Below, one piece after another: positions 55,699 to 64,000 of a stretch of DNA of 64,000 nucleotides. Origin of the DNA: an uncultured bacterium (GTDB lineage Bacteria > Planctomycetota > UBA1135 > GCA-002686595); the NCBI GenBank assembly GCA_937905825.1, contig CALCXM010000031.1, forward strand, positions 40,222 through 104,221, read 5' to 3'. The translations under genes and the position numbers were made by a program. The notes beneath the pieces were generated by a model, which saw only the letters and a program-made list of their open reading frames with translations, made no database searches and was not told the origin of the DNA. Within the stretch, counting starts at the first letter, position 1. Each line of letters begins with the position of its first letter.

Positions 55699-58323
55699 AT
55701 GGATCCCATGAACAAACCCTCCCTGGAAGAGATCTTCCACGGGGCGCTCGAACGTTCGAGTGCCGCCCAGCGCGAGGAGTTTCTCGCCATCGCTTGTGGA
55801 GGGAATGAAGACTTGCGCCGGCAAGTGCAAGGCTTGCTGCGGGCACACGGGGGCACCGATGGCTTCCTCGAAGCGCCCCTGGTGCAAGCACCGGATCCCC
55901 AAGCGGCCGAGGATCCCTCGGCCTTAGAAACCGGCCCGGGCACGCGCATCGGTCCCTACAAGTTGCTGCAAGAAATCGGCGAGGGGGGCATGGGGGTCGT
56001 CTACATGGCCGAGCAGGAAGAGCCAGTCCGGCGCAAGGTGGCGCTCAAGGTCATCAAGCTCGGTATGGACACCAAGCAAGTCATCGCACGCTTCGAAGCC
56101 GAACGGCAAGCCCTGGCGATGATGGAGCATCCCAACATCGCGCGGGTCTTGGACGCGGGCGCCACCAGCGGCGGGCGTCCTTACTTCGTGATGGAACTCG
56201 TGCGCGGCATTCCGATTCACGAGTACTGCGACCGCCATCAGTTGAGCACTGTGCAGCGCATGGAGCTCTTCGTGAAGACTTGCCGCGCGGTGCAACACGC
56301 TCACCAAAAGGGCATCATCCACCGGGACATCAAGCCCGGCAACGTCCTCGTGACCTCCCACGACGGAACCCCCGTGGTCAAGATCATCGACTTCGGCGTG
56401 GCCAAGGCGACGAACCAACGCTTGACCGAACGCACGCTCTTTACCGAGTTTCAACAGGTGATCGGTACGCCGGAGTACATGAGTCCTGAGCAGGCGGAGA
56501 TGAGCGGTTTGGACGTGGACACGCGCACGGACATCTACTCCTTGGGCGTGTTGCTCTATCTGCTCTTGACGGGCACGACGCCGATCGACGCCAAGACCTT
56601 GCACAGCGCGAGCTACGGGGAAATGACGCGCATGATCCGCGAGGAGGAACCACCGACCCCTTCGACGCGGGTTTCCAAGATGGGCGCGCAAATGGAACAG
56701 CTGGCCCGCGAGCACGCTTGCGAAGCGCGTTCGCTGGTGGGCTTGATGCGCGGGGAGCTCGACTGGATCGTGATGCGCGCCATGGCCAAGGATCGCACGC
56801 GTCGTTACGACTCGGCCTCTGCTTTGGCGGACGACGTGAGCCGCTACTTGCGTCAAGAGCCCGTACTGGCTGGGCCGCCGAGTTCCCTGTACCGCGCCAA
56901 GAAACTGTTCCAGCGCAACCGCGCGATGGTGACCGCCGCTGGCTTGGCGGTCTTGGGCGTGCTGCTAGGTCTCGGCCTGGCCCTCGGGGGCTACATCACC
57001 GCGAAGGCTGAAGCAGATCGCTCGGGCAAGATCAGCGCGGCGCTCACAAACATGCTGGCGCTGACCGGAGACCCCGGTGCCCTGGAAGTGAATGCGCAGT
57101 CGCTGCTGTTGACCGCCCGGGAAGTCTTCGGTGAAGATCACGTTACGGTGGCGGCGACTCTGGGGGCGCTCGGCAACCAACTGCGCAGCGCCGGGGATGC
57201 GCAGGGCGCCAGGGATCTCTTCGCTGAGTCCTTGAAGACCTATACAGCGGCATACGGACCCGACCACCCACGGGTGGGGGCGGCCCAGGCCAGCCTCGGT
57301 GTTGTGCTCGGGCAGGCGGGCGATGGGGATGGGGCTATCGCCGCTTTGCAGGAAGCCTTGCGCATCGAAAGCTTGCACCCCGCCAGTCGCAACCTGAGCG
57401 CTTGCAACAACAGGCGCGAGCTCGCCAAGCTCCTGAGCAATCGCGGTCAGTATGCCGAAGCCAGCCGTTTGCTGGAAGAGGCCTTGCGCATGATCAAAGC
57501 GGTGGCTCCCGACCAGCACTACGAGCGGCTGCAGCTCGTGGAGGAGTGGTTGCGCATGGCCTACTCCAATCCCTTGCGTGGGGACTTGGATCCGATGTAC
57601 ATCGATCTGGTGGAGACCGCTCAGGCCGCCTTTCCGGATGGACACATGGTCCCGGCTCTCGCGCTCTTCAGTCGCGGCATGTACCTAGCCCGCGATGGAC
57701 GCAAGGAAGCGGGGGAGGAGGTGTTGTGGGAATCCCTCGCAGCGTTTGACGAGCTGGACAATCCGCCTTTGGCGTACATGGTCGCCAACATCGACATGCT
57801 CTTTCAGCTGTTGCGCGGAGTCACCGAGCCCACGCGCCGTCGTCAGGCGGATGACTTGCTGTTGCGCTTCTTGGAGGTCGCTGGAACCCTTTGGGGGCCC
57901 AACGAAAAGATCCTAGGTCAGAACTACGAGGCATCCGTCGGCCGGTTGGTGGAGGTCGAGCGCTATGGGGATGCGCTGCTGGTGGCGGAGAAGCTGTTCG
58001 CATTCGTTCAGCACACAGAAAATCCGAAGGAGCTCGTGGCGCTCAGCGAGCAACTGACTTCCTTGCTTTGGAAGTTCGCGAATGGGCCGGAGCTCAGCGA
58101 GCCAGGTCTGCAAGCTGGCTTGCGTCTCTTGCAAGCCCTCCCTCCTCCTGAGGGCGGAACACTGCGCAGGAGCCTCTTGCGCTCGATGTTCCAAACGCAT
58201 CTCGGTCAAGCCGTGGATTTGACCGCCATCTTGCAGGACGCCCGGGAACGGGTGGACCCCACCGATCAAAGGACGCTCGACATCATGAGCGCCCTCGAAC
58301 TGCTCGAAGAACGCGGACGTTAG
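55699..58323 (+). CDS. serine/threonine protein kinase with TPR-like extracytoplasmic domain
   Basis: 874 residues. An N-terminal helical region of about 80 residues, as in other sigma-linked kinases, is followed by the kinase domain: [70 protein letters not shown] transmembrane helix ([21 protein letters not shown], about 415-435) precedes about 430 residues of TPR-like helices ([52 protein letters not shown]). The ATG at 55708 is an alternative start. It probably controls the preceding sigma factor. Confidence 0.93.
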   Translation: MDPMNKPSLEEIFHGALERSSAAQREEFLAIACGGNEDLRRQVQGLLRAHGGTDGFLEAPLVQAPDPQAAEDPSALETGPGTRIGPYKLLQEIGEGGMGVVYMAEQEEPVRRKVALKVIKLGMDTKQVIARFEAERQALAMMEHPNIARVLDAGATSGGRPYFVMELVRGIPIHEYCDRHQLSTVQRMELFVKTCRAVQHAHQKGIIHRDIKPGNVLVTSHDGTPVVKIIDFGVAKATNQRLTERTLFTEFQQVIGTPEYMSPEQAEMSGLDVDTRTDIYSLGVLLYLLLTGTTPIDAKTLHSASYGEMTRMIREEEPPTPSTRVSKMGAQMEQLAREHACEARSLVGLMRGELDWIVMRAMAKDRTRRYDSASALADDVSRYLRQEPVLAGPPSSLYRAKKLFQRNRAMVTAAGLAVLGVLLGLGLALGGYITAKAEADRSGKISAALTNMLALTGDPGALEVNAQSLLLTAREVFGEDHVTVAATLGALGNQLRSAGDAQGARDLFAESLKTYTAAYGPDHPRVGAAQASLGVVLGQAGDGDGAIAALQEALRIESLHPASRNLSACNNRRELAKLLSNRGQYAEASRLLEEALRMIKAVAPDQHYERLQLVEEWLRMAYSNPLRGDLDPMYIDLVETAQAAFPDGHMVPALALFSRGMYLARDGRKEAGEEVLWESLAAFDELDNPPLAYMVANIDMLFQLLRGVTEPTRRRQADDLLLRFLEVAGTLWGPNEKILGQNYEASVGRLVEVERYGDALLVAEKLFAFVQHTENPKELVALSEQLTSLLWKFANGPELSEPGLQAGLRLLQALPPPEGGTLRRSLLRSMFQTHLGQAVDLTAILQDARERVDPTDQRTLDIMSALELLEERGR

Positions 58324-58353
58324 TTCCGCCAATCGCACCCAGGAGTCCCGAAA

Positions 58354-60810
58354 ATGTTGACCTTGCTAACTACCGTTCTACTGACGCTGAGCCCCGCGCC
58401 GCCGCAGCCGGTTTCCAATTGCCCGGCTCCCGTCGTTCAAGAGCCGGAACAGCCTTCCTTCGAGCAGCGCCTGGAGTTGCTCGTCGAGCTCATGGAAGCA
58501 GAGCGCGTCGCCAATCATATCCCAGGCTTTGCTTTGGCGGTGGTGAAGGGCGACGAGATCGTTCTGTCCAAGGGCTTCGGAGTGGCGGACGTCAAGTCCT
58601 CGCGCCCGGTCACTGCGCAAACACTCTTCGCCATCGGCTCGACCACCAAAGCCCTGACAGCGACCGCCTTGGGCATGTTGCAGGACGACGGAGTCTTGGA
58701 CTTCGATGATCCGATTGCGAAGTACCTTCCTTACTTCGACTTGCAGATCAAGACCGAGGGCGGGGATCAAGGGCCCGTGACCCTGCGGGACCTTATGTGT
58801 CACCGCACGGGTTTCACGCGCATGAGTGCCCTATGGGCAGGCGCTGGGGCCAGTCGGCAACTGGTGCTGGAGACGGCCTCCAAGGCGGAGCCTACCGCAG
58901 CCTTCCGCAAGCAGTTCCAGTACAACAACGTCATGTTCCTGGCCGCCGGCATGGCGGGAGCCCAGGCGGCCGGTGTGGAGTGGGAGGAGCTGGTGCAGAC
59001 CCGCATCTTCGACCCCCTCGGCATGAGCTCCAGCAACTTCGCCATTCAAGTCGCTCAAAAGGACCCGCGTCTTTCCCTGGGCTACGAGTGGGAGCCGGAG
59101 GCCGAAGAGTACATCGAGAAACGCATGCTGGATCTGGGCGCCATCGCGCCGGCGGGCTCGATCAATTCGAACGTGACCGACATGGCCCAATGGGTGCGCT
59201 TCCAGTTGGCCCAAGGCAAGCTCGGCGAGGAACAGCTGATCCGTGAGGAGACGCTTAAGGAGATCCACAGTGCCAACATGGAGATGTCCGAGGACAGTCA
59301 GTACGGCCTCGGGTGGATGATTCATGGAAGTGGCGAGGAGCAGGTCATCGAGCACGGGGGCAACATCGACGGCTTCGGCGCCCAGGTGGCGTTCATGCCT
59401 TCCAAGAACTTGGGCTACGTGCTGCTCACCAACGTGACAGCGACGCCCTTGCAGGCGAGCTCCATGTCGGTGGTCTTCGACACCCTCTTGAAAGACATCG
59501 CGGACTCGGCGGATGCGGTCAAGGACATCGAAGCCTATGTGGGCGACTACGAGGCGAACTTCGCGCCCTTCGACGGAGCCTCCTTCGAGGTCAGCACCCA
59601 GGACGGCAAGCTCTTCGTCAACGTCCCTGGACAGATGGACTACGAACTCAAGCACCCGGACGCGGAGGGCAAGTGGTTCTTCAAGATGACGAACGCCATC
59701 GCCGTGTCCTTCGACTTCGACTCGTCGGGAACGCCGACGACCCTGAAGATGCATCAAGGCGGAGCGATCATGGAACTGGTGCGCGAAGGAGTCGAGTTGC
59801 CCATCGAGATCCCCCTCGCCGATTTGGAGAAGTTCCTCGGCGTGTTCCACGACCCGGCCCTCAAGGAAGACGTGGAGGTGGTGATCGCCAACAACCGCCT
59901 GGCCGTGGACATTCCCAGCCAGCGTGTCTACGAATTGCACGCCCCCGACGAGCAAGGCAAACGCCAGCTGCGCATGATCAGTTGGATCGAGGTCTTCTTC
60001 AACGAGGACGTGGATGGGGACGTGACGTCGATTACGATGTACGAGAAGGGCTCCGAGCGCGAGTTGGCCCGAGTGCGCGAAGCGAGCGCGTCAACCGAGG
60101 CCGAGGAGCTTCCGACCCTCGCGCAGTTCTACGAGGTCCTTCAACAGGGCGGCCGCGCACGGCTCTTGGCCGAGCACGGAACCCTGCGGGCCCGCGGGAC
60201 CTTTCGCATGCCCCAGTCGGGCATCGAGGGCAGCTACATCTACGAGGCCCGTCAGGAACCGCGCGACTATCGCTTGCAGTTGGACATGGGGGTCTTCGGT
60301 GAAACCCAGGTGGGCGTGCGCGGGGACCTGGCCTGGGGCTTCAACCGCGCCCAGGGATACCAGGAATTGACCGGCAAGCGCCGCACGCAAACCCTGCGCG
60401 GCCATCCGTCGATCGCCGATGGGGATTGGCGCGAGAGCTTCGACTCCGTGGTGATCAAGGGCAGCGAAGAGCTGAACGGTGTGCAATGCCTGACCGTTTC
60501 CCGCAGCGTCAAAGACCTGCCTTCCTCGAAGGCCTATGTGGACCTCGCCACGGGTGAGGTGCTGCGCATCGACGGGTTGTTCGTGCACGGAACCATGCAG
60601 ATTCCGACCAAGACGACTTTCGAGGACTTCGCAGAGGTCAACGGCGTCAACGTGGCCCATCGCATCACCGAGGGCAACTCAGTGGTTGGCGAGACGATCA
60701 TGCTGCTGAAGGATCTCGAGGTCGGTATCGAGCTGGCGGAGGACTTCGCTAGCTTTGAGGCCCAGGGAAAAGACAAGGTCGAAGGCGAGCACGAGGACAA
60801 GCGCAAGTAG
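58354..60810 (+). CDS. exported serine hydrolase (beta-lactamase/penicillin-binding fold) with C-terminal repeats
   Basis: 818 residues. Signal peptide (LLTTVLLTLSPAPP), then the class C/AmpH-like domain: nucleophile Ser96 with Lys99 in IGSTTKAL, the Y-x-N motif in QYNNVMF, and EHGGNIDGF near residue 335. After about residue 385 come two similar beta-barrel-like repeats (DIEAYVGDYEANFAPF... and DLEKFLGVFHDPALKED..., each ending L-x-M/Y-x-x-G). The last 200 residues resemble a lipoprotein-carrier fold (DLPSSKAYVDLATGEVLRID). Likely a periplasmic esterase or peptidase, not a resistance enzyme. Confidence 0.9.
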   Translation: MLTLLTTVLLTLSPAPPQPVSNCPAPVVQEPEQPSFEQRLELLVELMEAERVANHIPGFALAVVKGDEIVLSKGFGVADVKSSRPVTAQTLFAIGSTTKALTATALGMLQDDGVLDFDDPIAKYLPYFDLQIKTEGGDQGPVTLRDLMCHRTGFTRMSALWAGAGASRQLVLETASKAEPTAAFRKQFQYNNVMFLAAGMAGAQAAGVEWEELVQTRIFDPLGMSSSNFAIQVAQKDPRLSLGYEWEPEAEEYIEKRMLDLGAIAPAGSINSNVTDMAQWVRFQLAQGKLGEEQLIREETLKEIHSANMEMSEDSQYGLGWMIHGSGEEQVIEHGGNIDGFGAQVAFMPSKNLGYVLLTNVTATPLQASSMSVVFDTLLKDIADSADAVKDIEAYVGDYEANFAPFDGASFEVSTQDGKLFVNVPGQMDYELKHPDAEGKWFFKMTNAIAVSFDFDSSGTPTTLKMHQGGAIMELVREGVELPIEIPLADLEKFLGVFHDPALKEDVEVVIANNRLAVDIPSQRVYELHAPDEQGKRQLRMISWIEVFFNEDVDGDVTSITMYEKGSERELARVREASASTEAEELPTLAQFYEVLQQGGRARLLAEHGTLRARGTFRMPQSGIEGSYIYEARQEPRDYRLQLDMGVFGETQVGVRGDLAWGFNRAQGYQELTGKRRTQTLRGHPSIADGDWRESFDSVVIKGSEELNGVQCLTVSRSVKDLPSSKAYVDLATGEVLRIDGLFVHGTMQIPTKTTFEDFAEVNGVNVAHRITEGNSVVGETIMLLKDLEVGIELAEDFASFEAQGKDKVEGEHEDKRK

Positions 60811-60856
60811 GCGCGCCCTGCCCTCCCAGAGGCCCGGCCGACAAGGGGCGGGGACC

Positions 60857-61939
60857 TTAGGGGGCTTGGGTTCCGGGAGCGGTCGGCGCTCCCGGAACCC
60901 AAGCTCCGTTCACGTAGAGCTCCTCGCCGTCGACCCGCACGGATTCGGTCATCACGAAGACGTCCACGTGCTGGCGCGCCGATCGCTTGCGTATGTTCGG
61001 CTTGTTGTAGACGTGATGCTTGGCTCCTAAGGAAAGGTGCACGCCGCACATGCGCTCAAAGGAGCCCACGTCGCTAACGAGTCGATCCAAGCTGAAAGCG
61101 CGGTTCATGCCCAGGCCCAGCTCGCGCAACCAAATCTCCCCTTCGTCTTCCCGGATGCTGGCGAGCACAGCGTCGAAGGCTGGATTCGAATCGATCACGT
61201 TTGTGACCCGTCCGGCATCGACGACCAGGGTGATCGGACGTTCGGGCTTGTTCACGGTGAAGGTCGTGTCGGCGAAGACTCCGATGCGCACTTGCCCGTT
61301 GACTTGCTCTAGATCCCGTGACTCGCTGAAGACTTCGCCGATCGGATACTGGCCGCCCACGTTCTGGAGTTGGCGGTAGTCACCGACGTTGAGGCACGAC
61401 TCTTCCAAGCCGGCAGGAAAGATCAGTGGCTCTACGCCACTGCCGATGACCACCTGCGTGGCCCGGTCGAGACGCTCCTTCAAAGCTGCGCCAACGCCGC
61501 GGTAGTAATCCGGATCGTAGGCCAAAGAGTCCACGTAGACCTGGCCCTCAACCCCAGGCATGCGCGCCAGGTGCGGGTGCTCGATGACCTTGATCGAACG
61601 TTGGAAAAGCTCCACGCGAATGCGAAAGGCCGCTAAGCGAAAGCTCGTGGACTGGATCAACACGACCAGGTCCCCGGGCTCCAAGATCTCGAAGGCCGCT
61701 AGGATCGTTTGCTGCTGCGTGCAGTCGAAGTCGATGAACGTGGCCTCTGGCAGCGCGCGCCGGTAGGCCTGGGTCAAGCAGCGCGCCAGTTCGCTTTGGG
61801 TGTCATGCACCACGATGGCGGCTTCCTCTTCCTGATGGAGGATCGCGTGCTCGAGAATCGAGGCGACATTTTTGGTGGCGCGTTCGATTTCTGCGGGGCC
61901 CAGAACGGGCGGAAGGGAGTCGGGGGGAGGAGCGCTCAT
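60857..61939 (-). CDS. M29-like aminopeptidase
   Basis: 360 residues. Thermophilic metallo-aminopeptidase (M29-like) features: NVGGQYPIGEVFSESRDLEQ with the metal-binding Glu, TLVVDAGRVTNV, ELGLGMNRAFS, and the CGVHLSLGAKHH and RQHVDVFV ends. Likely releases N-terminal residues in the cytoplasm. The start MSAPPPDSL is nearest the domain. The last codons form a perfect 17-base inverted repeat and the gene converges with the serine hydrolase. Confidence 0.82.
   Translation of the reverse strand: MSAPPPDSLPPVLGPAEIERATKNVASILEHAILHQEEEAAIVVHDTQSELARCLTQAYRRALPEATFIDFDCTQQQTILAAFEILEPGDLVVLIQSTSFRLAAFRIRVELFQRSIKVIEHPHLARMPGVEGQVYVDSLAYDPDYYRGVGAALKERLDRATQVVIGSGVEPLIFPAGLEESCLNVGDYRQLQNVGGQYPIGEVFSESRDLEQVNGQVRIGVFADTTFTVNKPERPITLVVDAGRVTNVIDSNPAFDAVLASIREDEGEIWLRELGLGMNRAFSLDRLVSDVGSFERMCGVHLSLGAKHHVYNKPNIRKRSARQHVDVFVMTESVRVDGEELYVNGAWVPGAPTAPGTQAP
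60865..60903. repeat. 17-bp perfect inverted repeat in the 3' end of the aminopeptidase gene
   Basis: CTTGGGTTCCGGGAGCG (60865-60881) and its exact complement (60887-60903) around the loop GTCGG. It lies within the last codons of the minus-strand gene, 54 bases after the convergent serine hydrolase stop. Probably an overlapping bidirectional terminator, though no T-run follows. Confidence 0.7.
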
Positions 61940-62170
61940 GGGCTGGCCGGAACCATAGCAGGAATTGAAATGGGGCTGTTCGTCTTTTGCGGCCTCCTGC
62001 TGGGGAGCCGGTTTGTGGCCCATGGTTATTCAGGTCCGTGGGCGCAGCGCGTGCCCGGCGCTCGACGCCTCGGATCCTGGGGCTGAGCGGTTCCATTGCG
62101 GCCGCTTCCAACGCAGAATGGTCGTGGCCCTGATCCCGAGGTCCCTCCCCAACCCCGATGCCAGACTCGA

Positions 62171-62797
62171 ATGCCTGACACCCGCGCCATTGAAGCCCTC
62201 GCTCGTTTGAAGCAAGGCAACCAACGATTCGTCCAAGACAAGCTAGAGTCCGCAACTGGCTTGAAGGCGGGCTGGCGCCAGGGCTTGCTCGATGGACAGC
62301 AGCCTTTTGCAGCTGTCTTGGGATGCATCGACTCGCGCGCACCCGTGGAATTGGTCTTCGACGTGGGCTTCGGCGACCTACTCGTGACGCGCGTGGCGGG
62401 CAACTACGTTTCTTCCGCCGTGGTGGCGAGCTTGGAATTCTCCGCGGTGGGGCTGGGCGTGCCTTTGGTCGTCGTGCTGGGACACACTCGTTGTGGTGCC
62501 GTGCGCCTGACCCTCGATAAGTTGGAGAGTTCCAGCGCCCAGGAGCCCGCACACTTGCAAGAGCTGATCGACCAGATCGGCCCGGCCTTCGACGCCTACC
62601 TCAAGAACGCCGACGAAAGTCAGCGCGAAGTGGCCATCGAAAAAGCGGTGGGGCTCAATGTGCGCTCCACCGTTCGCAAGCTGGCCACGGCTTCAACCGC
62701 CATCGCCGAGCTGGTGCAAAAACGAGAGCTCCTGATCGTTGGAGCGGAGTATTGCTTGGAAACCGGCAAGGTGCAGTTCTTCACCGACGAAGACTAG
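62171..62797 (+). CDS. beta-class carbonic anhydrase
   Basis: 208 residues. Interconverts CO2 and bicarbonate. Zinc ligands and partner: Cys in LGCIDSRAP (C-x-D-x-R), His and Cys in GHTRCGAV. The usual RVAGNYVSSAVVASLEF follows the first. The ATG at 62171 is nearest the domain. The gene stands alone and is divergent from the aminopeptidase. Confidence 0.95.
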   Translation: MPDTRAIEALARLKQGNQRFVQDKLESATGLKAGWRQGLLDGQQPFAAVLGCIDSRAPVELVFDVGFGDLLVTRVAGNYVSSAVVASLEFSAVGLGVPLVVVLGHTRCGAVRLTLDKLESSSAQEPAHLQELIDQIGPAFDAYLKNADESQREVAIEKAVGLNVRSTVRKLATASTAIAELVQKRELLIVGAEYCLETGKVQFFTDED

Positions 62798-62843
62798 CCG
62801 GATGGGGTGAGAAGGCCGATCCGGCTAGACCTGCACAAGATGC

Positions 62844-63194
62844 TTAGGCCCAAGGGGCTTGCCACACCCAACGTCCCAGGCTGGCGAGCAGCAGTCCGGA
62901 AATCATCAGGGTCTTTGCGAGTCTCGGGATGCTTCCCCAAAGAGCGGCGGTGCCCTTGGGGGAGATGCAGTAAGCCCCTGCGAGGGGAACCAGCAAGTAG
63001 ACGAACGGGTGAAAGTCCCAGGCCTCTCGAAACTGTCCGCGCGTGAGAGCGATCGAAGCCCGCGAGATTCCGCACCCGGGACAGTCCATGCCGATGAGTG
63101 CTCTCACGGGGCAAGGCAGGAGCGTCAGGTCTGCGCTCGAGATGCCCAACAGCGTCGTCCAAAGGGCGACCCCTACCAGCACCAGCAGGAACAT
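62844..63194 (-). CDS. DUF2752 membrane protein
   Basis: 116 residues. Family hallmark LLPCPVRALIGMDCPGCGISRASIAL between two hydrophobic helices (FLLVLVGVALWTTLLG and VYLLVPLAGAYCIS), with a third at the end. Function unknown. A GTG at 63233, in frame and overlapping the upstream gene, is an alternative start. It is 19 bases after the DUF4234 gene, so the two form an operon. Confidence 0.85.
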   Translation of the reverse strand: MFLLVLVGVALWTTLLGISSADLTLLPCPVRALIGMDCPGCGISRASIALTRGQFREAWDFHPFVYLLVPLAGAYCISPKGTAALWGSIPRLAKTLMISGLLLASLGRWVWQAPWA

Positions 63195-63213
63195 GCCCGC
63201 CAGGCTGCGTTGA

Positions 63214-63600
63214 CTAAATGTCGGGGTTTTCACCGTAGAGGTCGTTGATGTCGGACTGCTGAATGGCGAGGGAGAGGACACCCACCGAGCAAATCGACAA
63301 CAATACGCAGAGCAGAGCGAGATTCTCATTCACCCGGTACCCGTAGCGGTGCTGGATCTCGTTGATGCCCTGGGCCATTTTGTATTCGTAGTAGACCGCG
63401 TAGATCCCGCAGGTGATGAAGCTGAGAATCAGGTACGTCAAGAAGCTGTACTCCTCTCGACCGTGCCAGGCGTTCAGGATCTCCATCTGTTTGTACTGCC
63501 ACCAGAGTCCGTAGAGCCCGCAGGTCACGATGGTCAGGATGACGGCGACGCCAACGGGGATGACGGCTTCCTGGGCGGGGTAGGGCGGGTTGTGGTTCAT
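63214..63600 (-). CDS. DUF4234 domain membrane protein
   Basis: 128 residues. Three hydrophobic helices (AVILTIVTCGLYGLWWQYK, FLTYLILSFITCGIYAVYY, LALLCVLLSICSVGVLSLAI) with the family's repeated 'T-C-G-L/I-Y-x-x-W/Y-Y' motif. Function unknown. It is paired with the DUF2752 gene, and both may form a small membrane unit. Confidence 0.85.
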   Translation of the reverse strand: MNHNPPYPAQEAVIPVGVAVILTIVTCGLYGLWWQYKQMEILNAWHGREEYSFLTYLILSFITCGIYAVYYEYKMAQGINEIQHRYGYRVNENLALLCVLLSICSVGVLSLAIQQSDINDLYGENPDI

Positions 63601-63669
63601 GCTGGGTTGTTGATGGCACGCGTTCGATGCGCGTGCGTTTGATGGGGATTTCTTGGGAGGCGGGTTCGG

Positions 63670-64000
63670 TTACTTTCCTGGGGCCCCGTTGCTGGCGGGA
63701 GCTAACTCCGCGGGGCTGGGCCTACGAAATTGAACGCCCCGTTGTTTTAATCTCGTGAGTTGGTGAGGCAAGCGCTTCTGGAAATGGCCCCAGTCCTTCT
63801 TGTCCCGGGGCGACCAAACCACTTCTGCGAGGGCCAACATGCGCGGGAAGGCCATGTACTCGACCTGTCTCCAGTTCGGCAGGTACTCGCTCCACATCTG
63901 TCCTTGGGCGCCCAAGACGTGGCTTTCTTGCTCTGCATTCAGCTCCTCGGAGATCGGTTCAAAGCTGTAGACCTTCTCCAAGGTCAAGAGGCCTCCGATC
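63670..64000 (-). CDS. beta-N-acetylhexosaminidase (GH20), C-terminal part
   Basis: The frame continues past the right edge, so the N-terminus is outside. The visible 109 residues match the GH20 end: VLGAQGQMWSEYLPNW, then VEYMAFPRMLALAEVVWSP, then LTRLKQRGVQFRRPSP. GH20 enzymes remove terminal GlcNAc/GalNAc from glycans. The catalytic Asp-Glu lies in the missing part. Confidence 0.88.
   Translation of the reverse strand, partial: IGGLLTLEKVYSFEPISEELNAEQESHVLGAQGQMWSEYLPNWRQVEYMAFPRMLALAEVVWSPRDKKDWGHFQKRLPHQLTRLKQRGVQFRRPSPAELAPASNGAPGK

Overview
The window is a 64 kb chromosomal segment of a high-GC bacterium, most likely a member of the Planctomycetota. The lineage call is an inference from several features: a SpoVG protein carrying a zinc ribbon, two ECF sigma factor/serine-threonine kinase pairs, large secreted PQQ-type beta-propeller and FG-GAP proteins, a fused AroD-AroE enzyme, a MoxR/DUF58/VWA operon, and a GH20 hexosaminidase at the right edge. 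I see no phage, insertion sequence, CRISPR array or plasmid functions. Most of the segment is ordinary core genome.

Layout. 1-11.1 kb (minus): MoxR ATPase, DUF58 protein, two VWA membrane proteins and a very long PQQ-like propeller protein that runs off the left edge. 11.5-15.9 kb (minus): enolase, an FtsB/DivIC-like protein and a second propeller protein, with a doubtful small ORF beyond. 16-19.7 kb (plus): a small secreted protein, then pssA-folK-panC-ispE in a tightly coupled operon, followed by spoVG. 20-24 kb: accessory genes including a YdeI-family protein and a secreted protein. 24-26.2 kb: aroDE and aroK. 26.3-30 kb: a large repeat protein, an initiator tRNA with a striking inverted repeat, and a G-rich, apparently decayed stretch. 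30-32 kb: a PadR regulator with paired operators and its membrane partner. 32.5-34.4 kb: a hybrid histidine kinase broken by a one-base frameshift. 34.5-41.4 kb: ArsB/NhaD-type antiporter, stress protein, UPF0158 protein, ABC-F ATPase and SulP transporter. 41.5-45 kb: a sigma factor/kinase pair and an ankyrin protein.

The most unusual part is 45.1-50.8 kb. It holds a nickel superoxide dismutase operon (sodN, its maturation peptidase and a His-rich nickel transporter-like protein). Next to it are two separate thioredoxin-fold proteins, each interrupted by one in-frame TGA exactly at the first Cys of the CxxC active site (UGAC and UGPC). Both resume in the same frame with a conserved thioredoxin C-terminal half, so both are best read as selenoproteins. 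A lipoprotein nitrilase-family amidase and an arylamine N-acetyltransferase lie between them. No selA, selB or selC lies in the window, so the Sec machinery must be elsewhere.

50.8-64 kb: a LytS/LytTR two-component pair, an FG-GAP secreted protein sharing a C-terminal module with the 23 kb protein, a second sigma/kinase pair, a serine hydrolase, an M29-like aminopeptidase, a beta-carbonic anhydrase, two small membrane proteins, and the C-terminus of a GH20 hexosaminidase.
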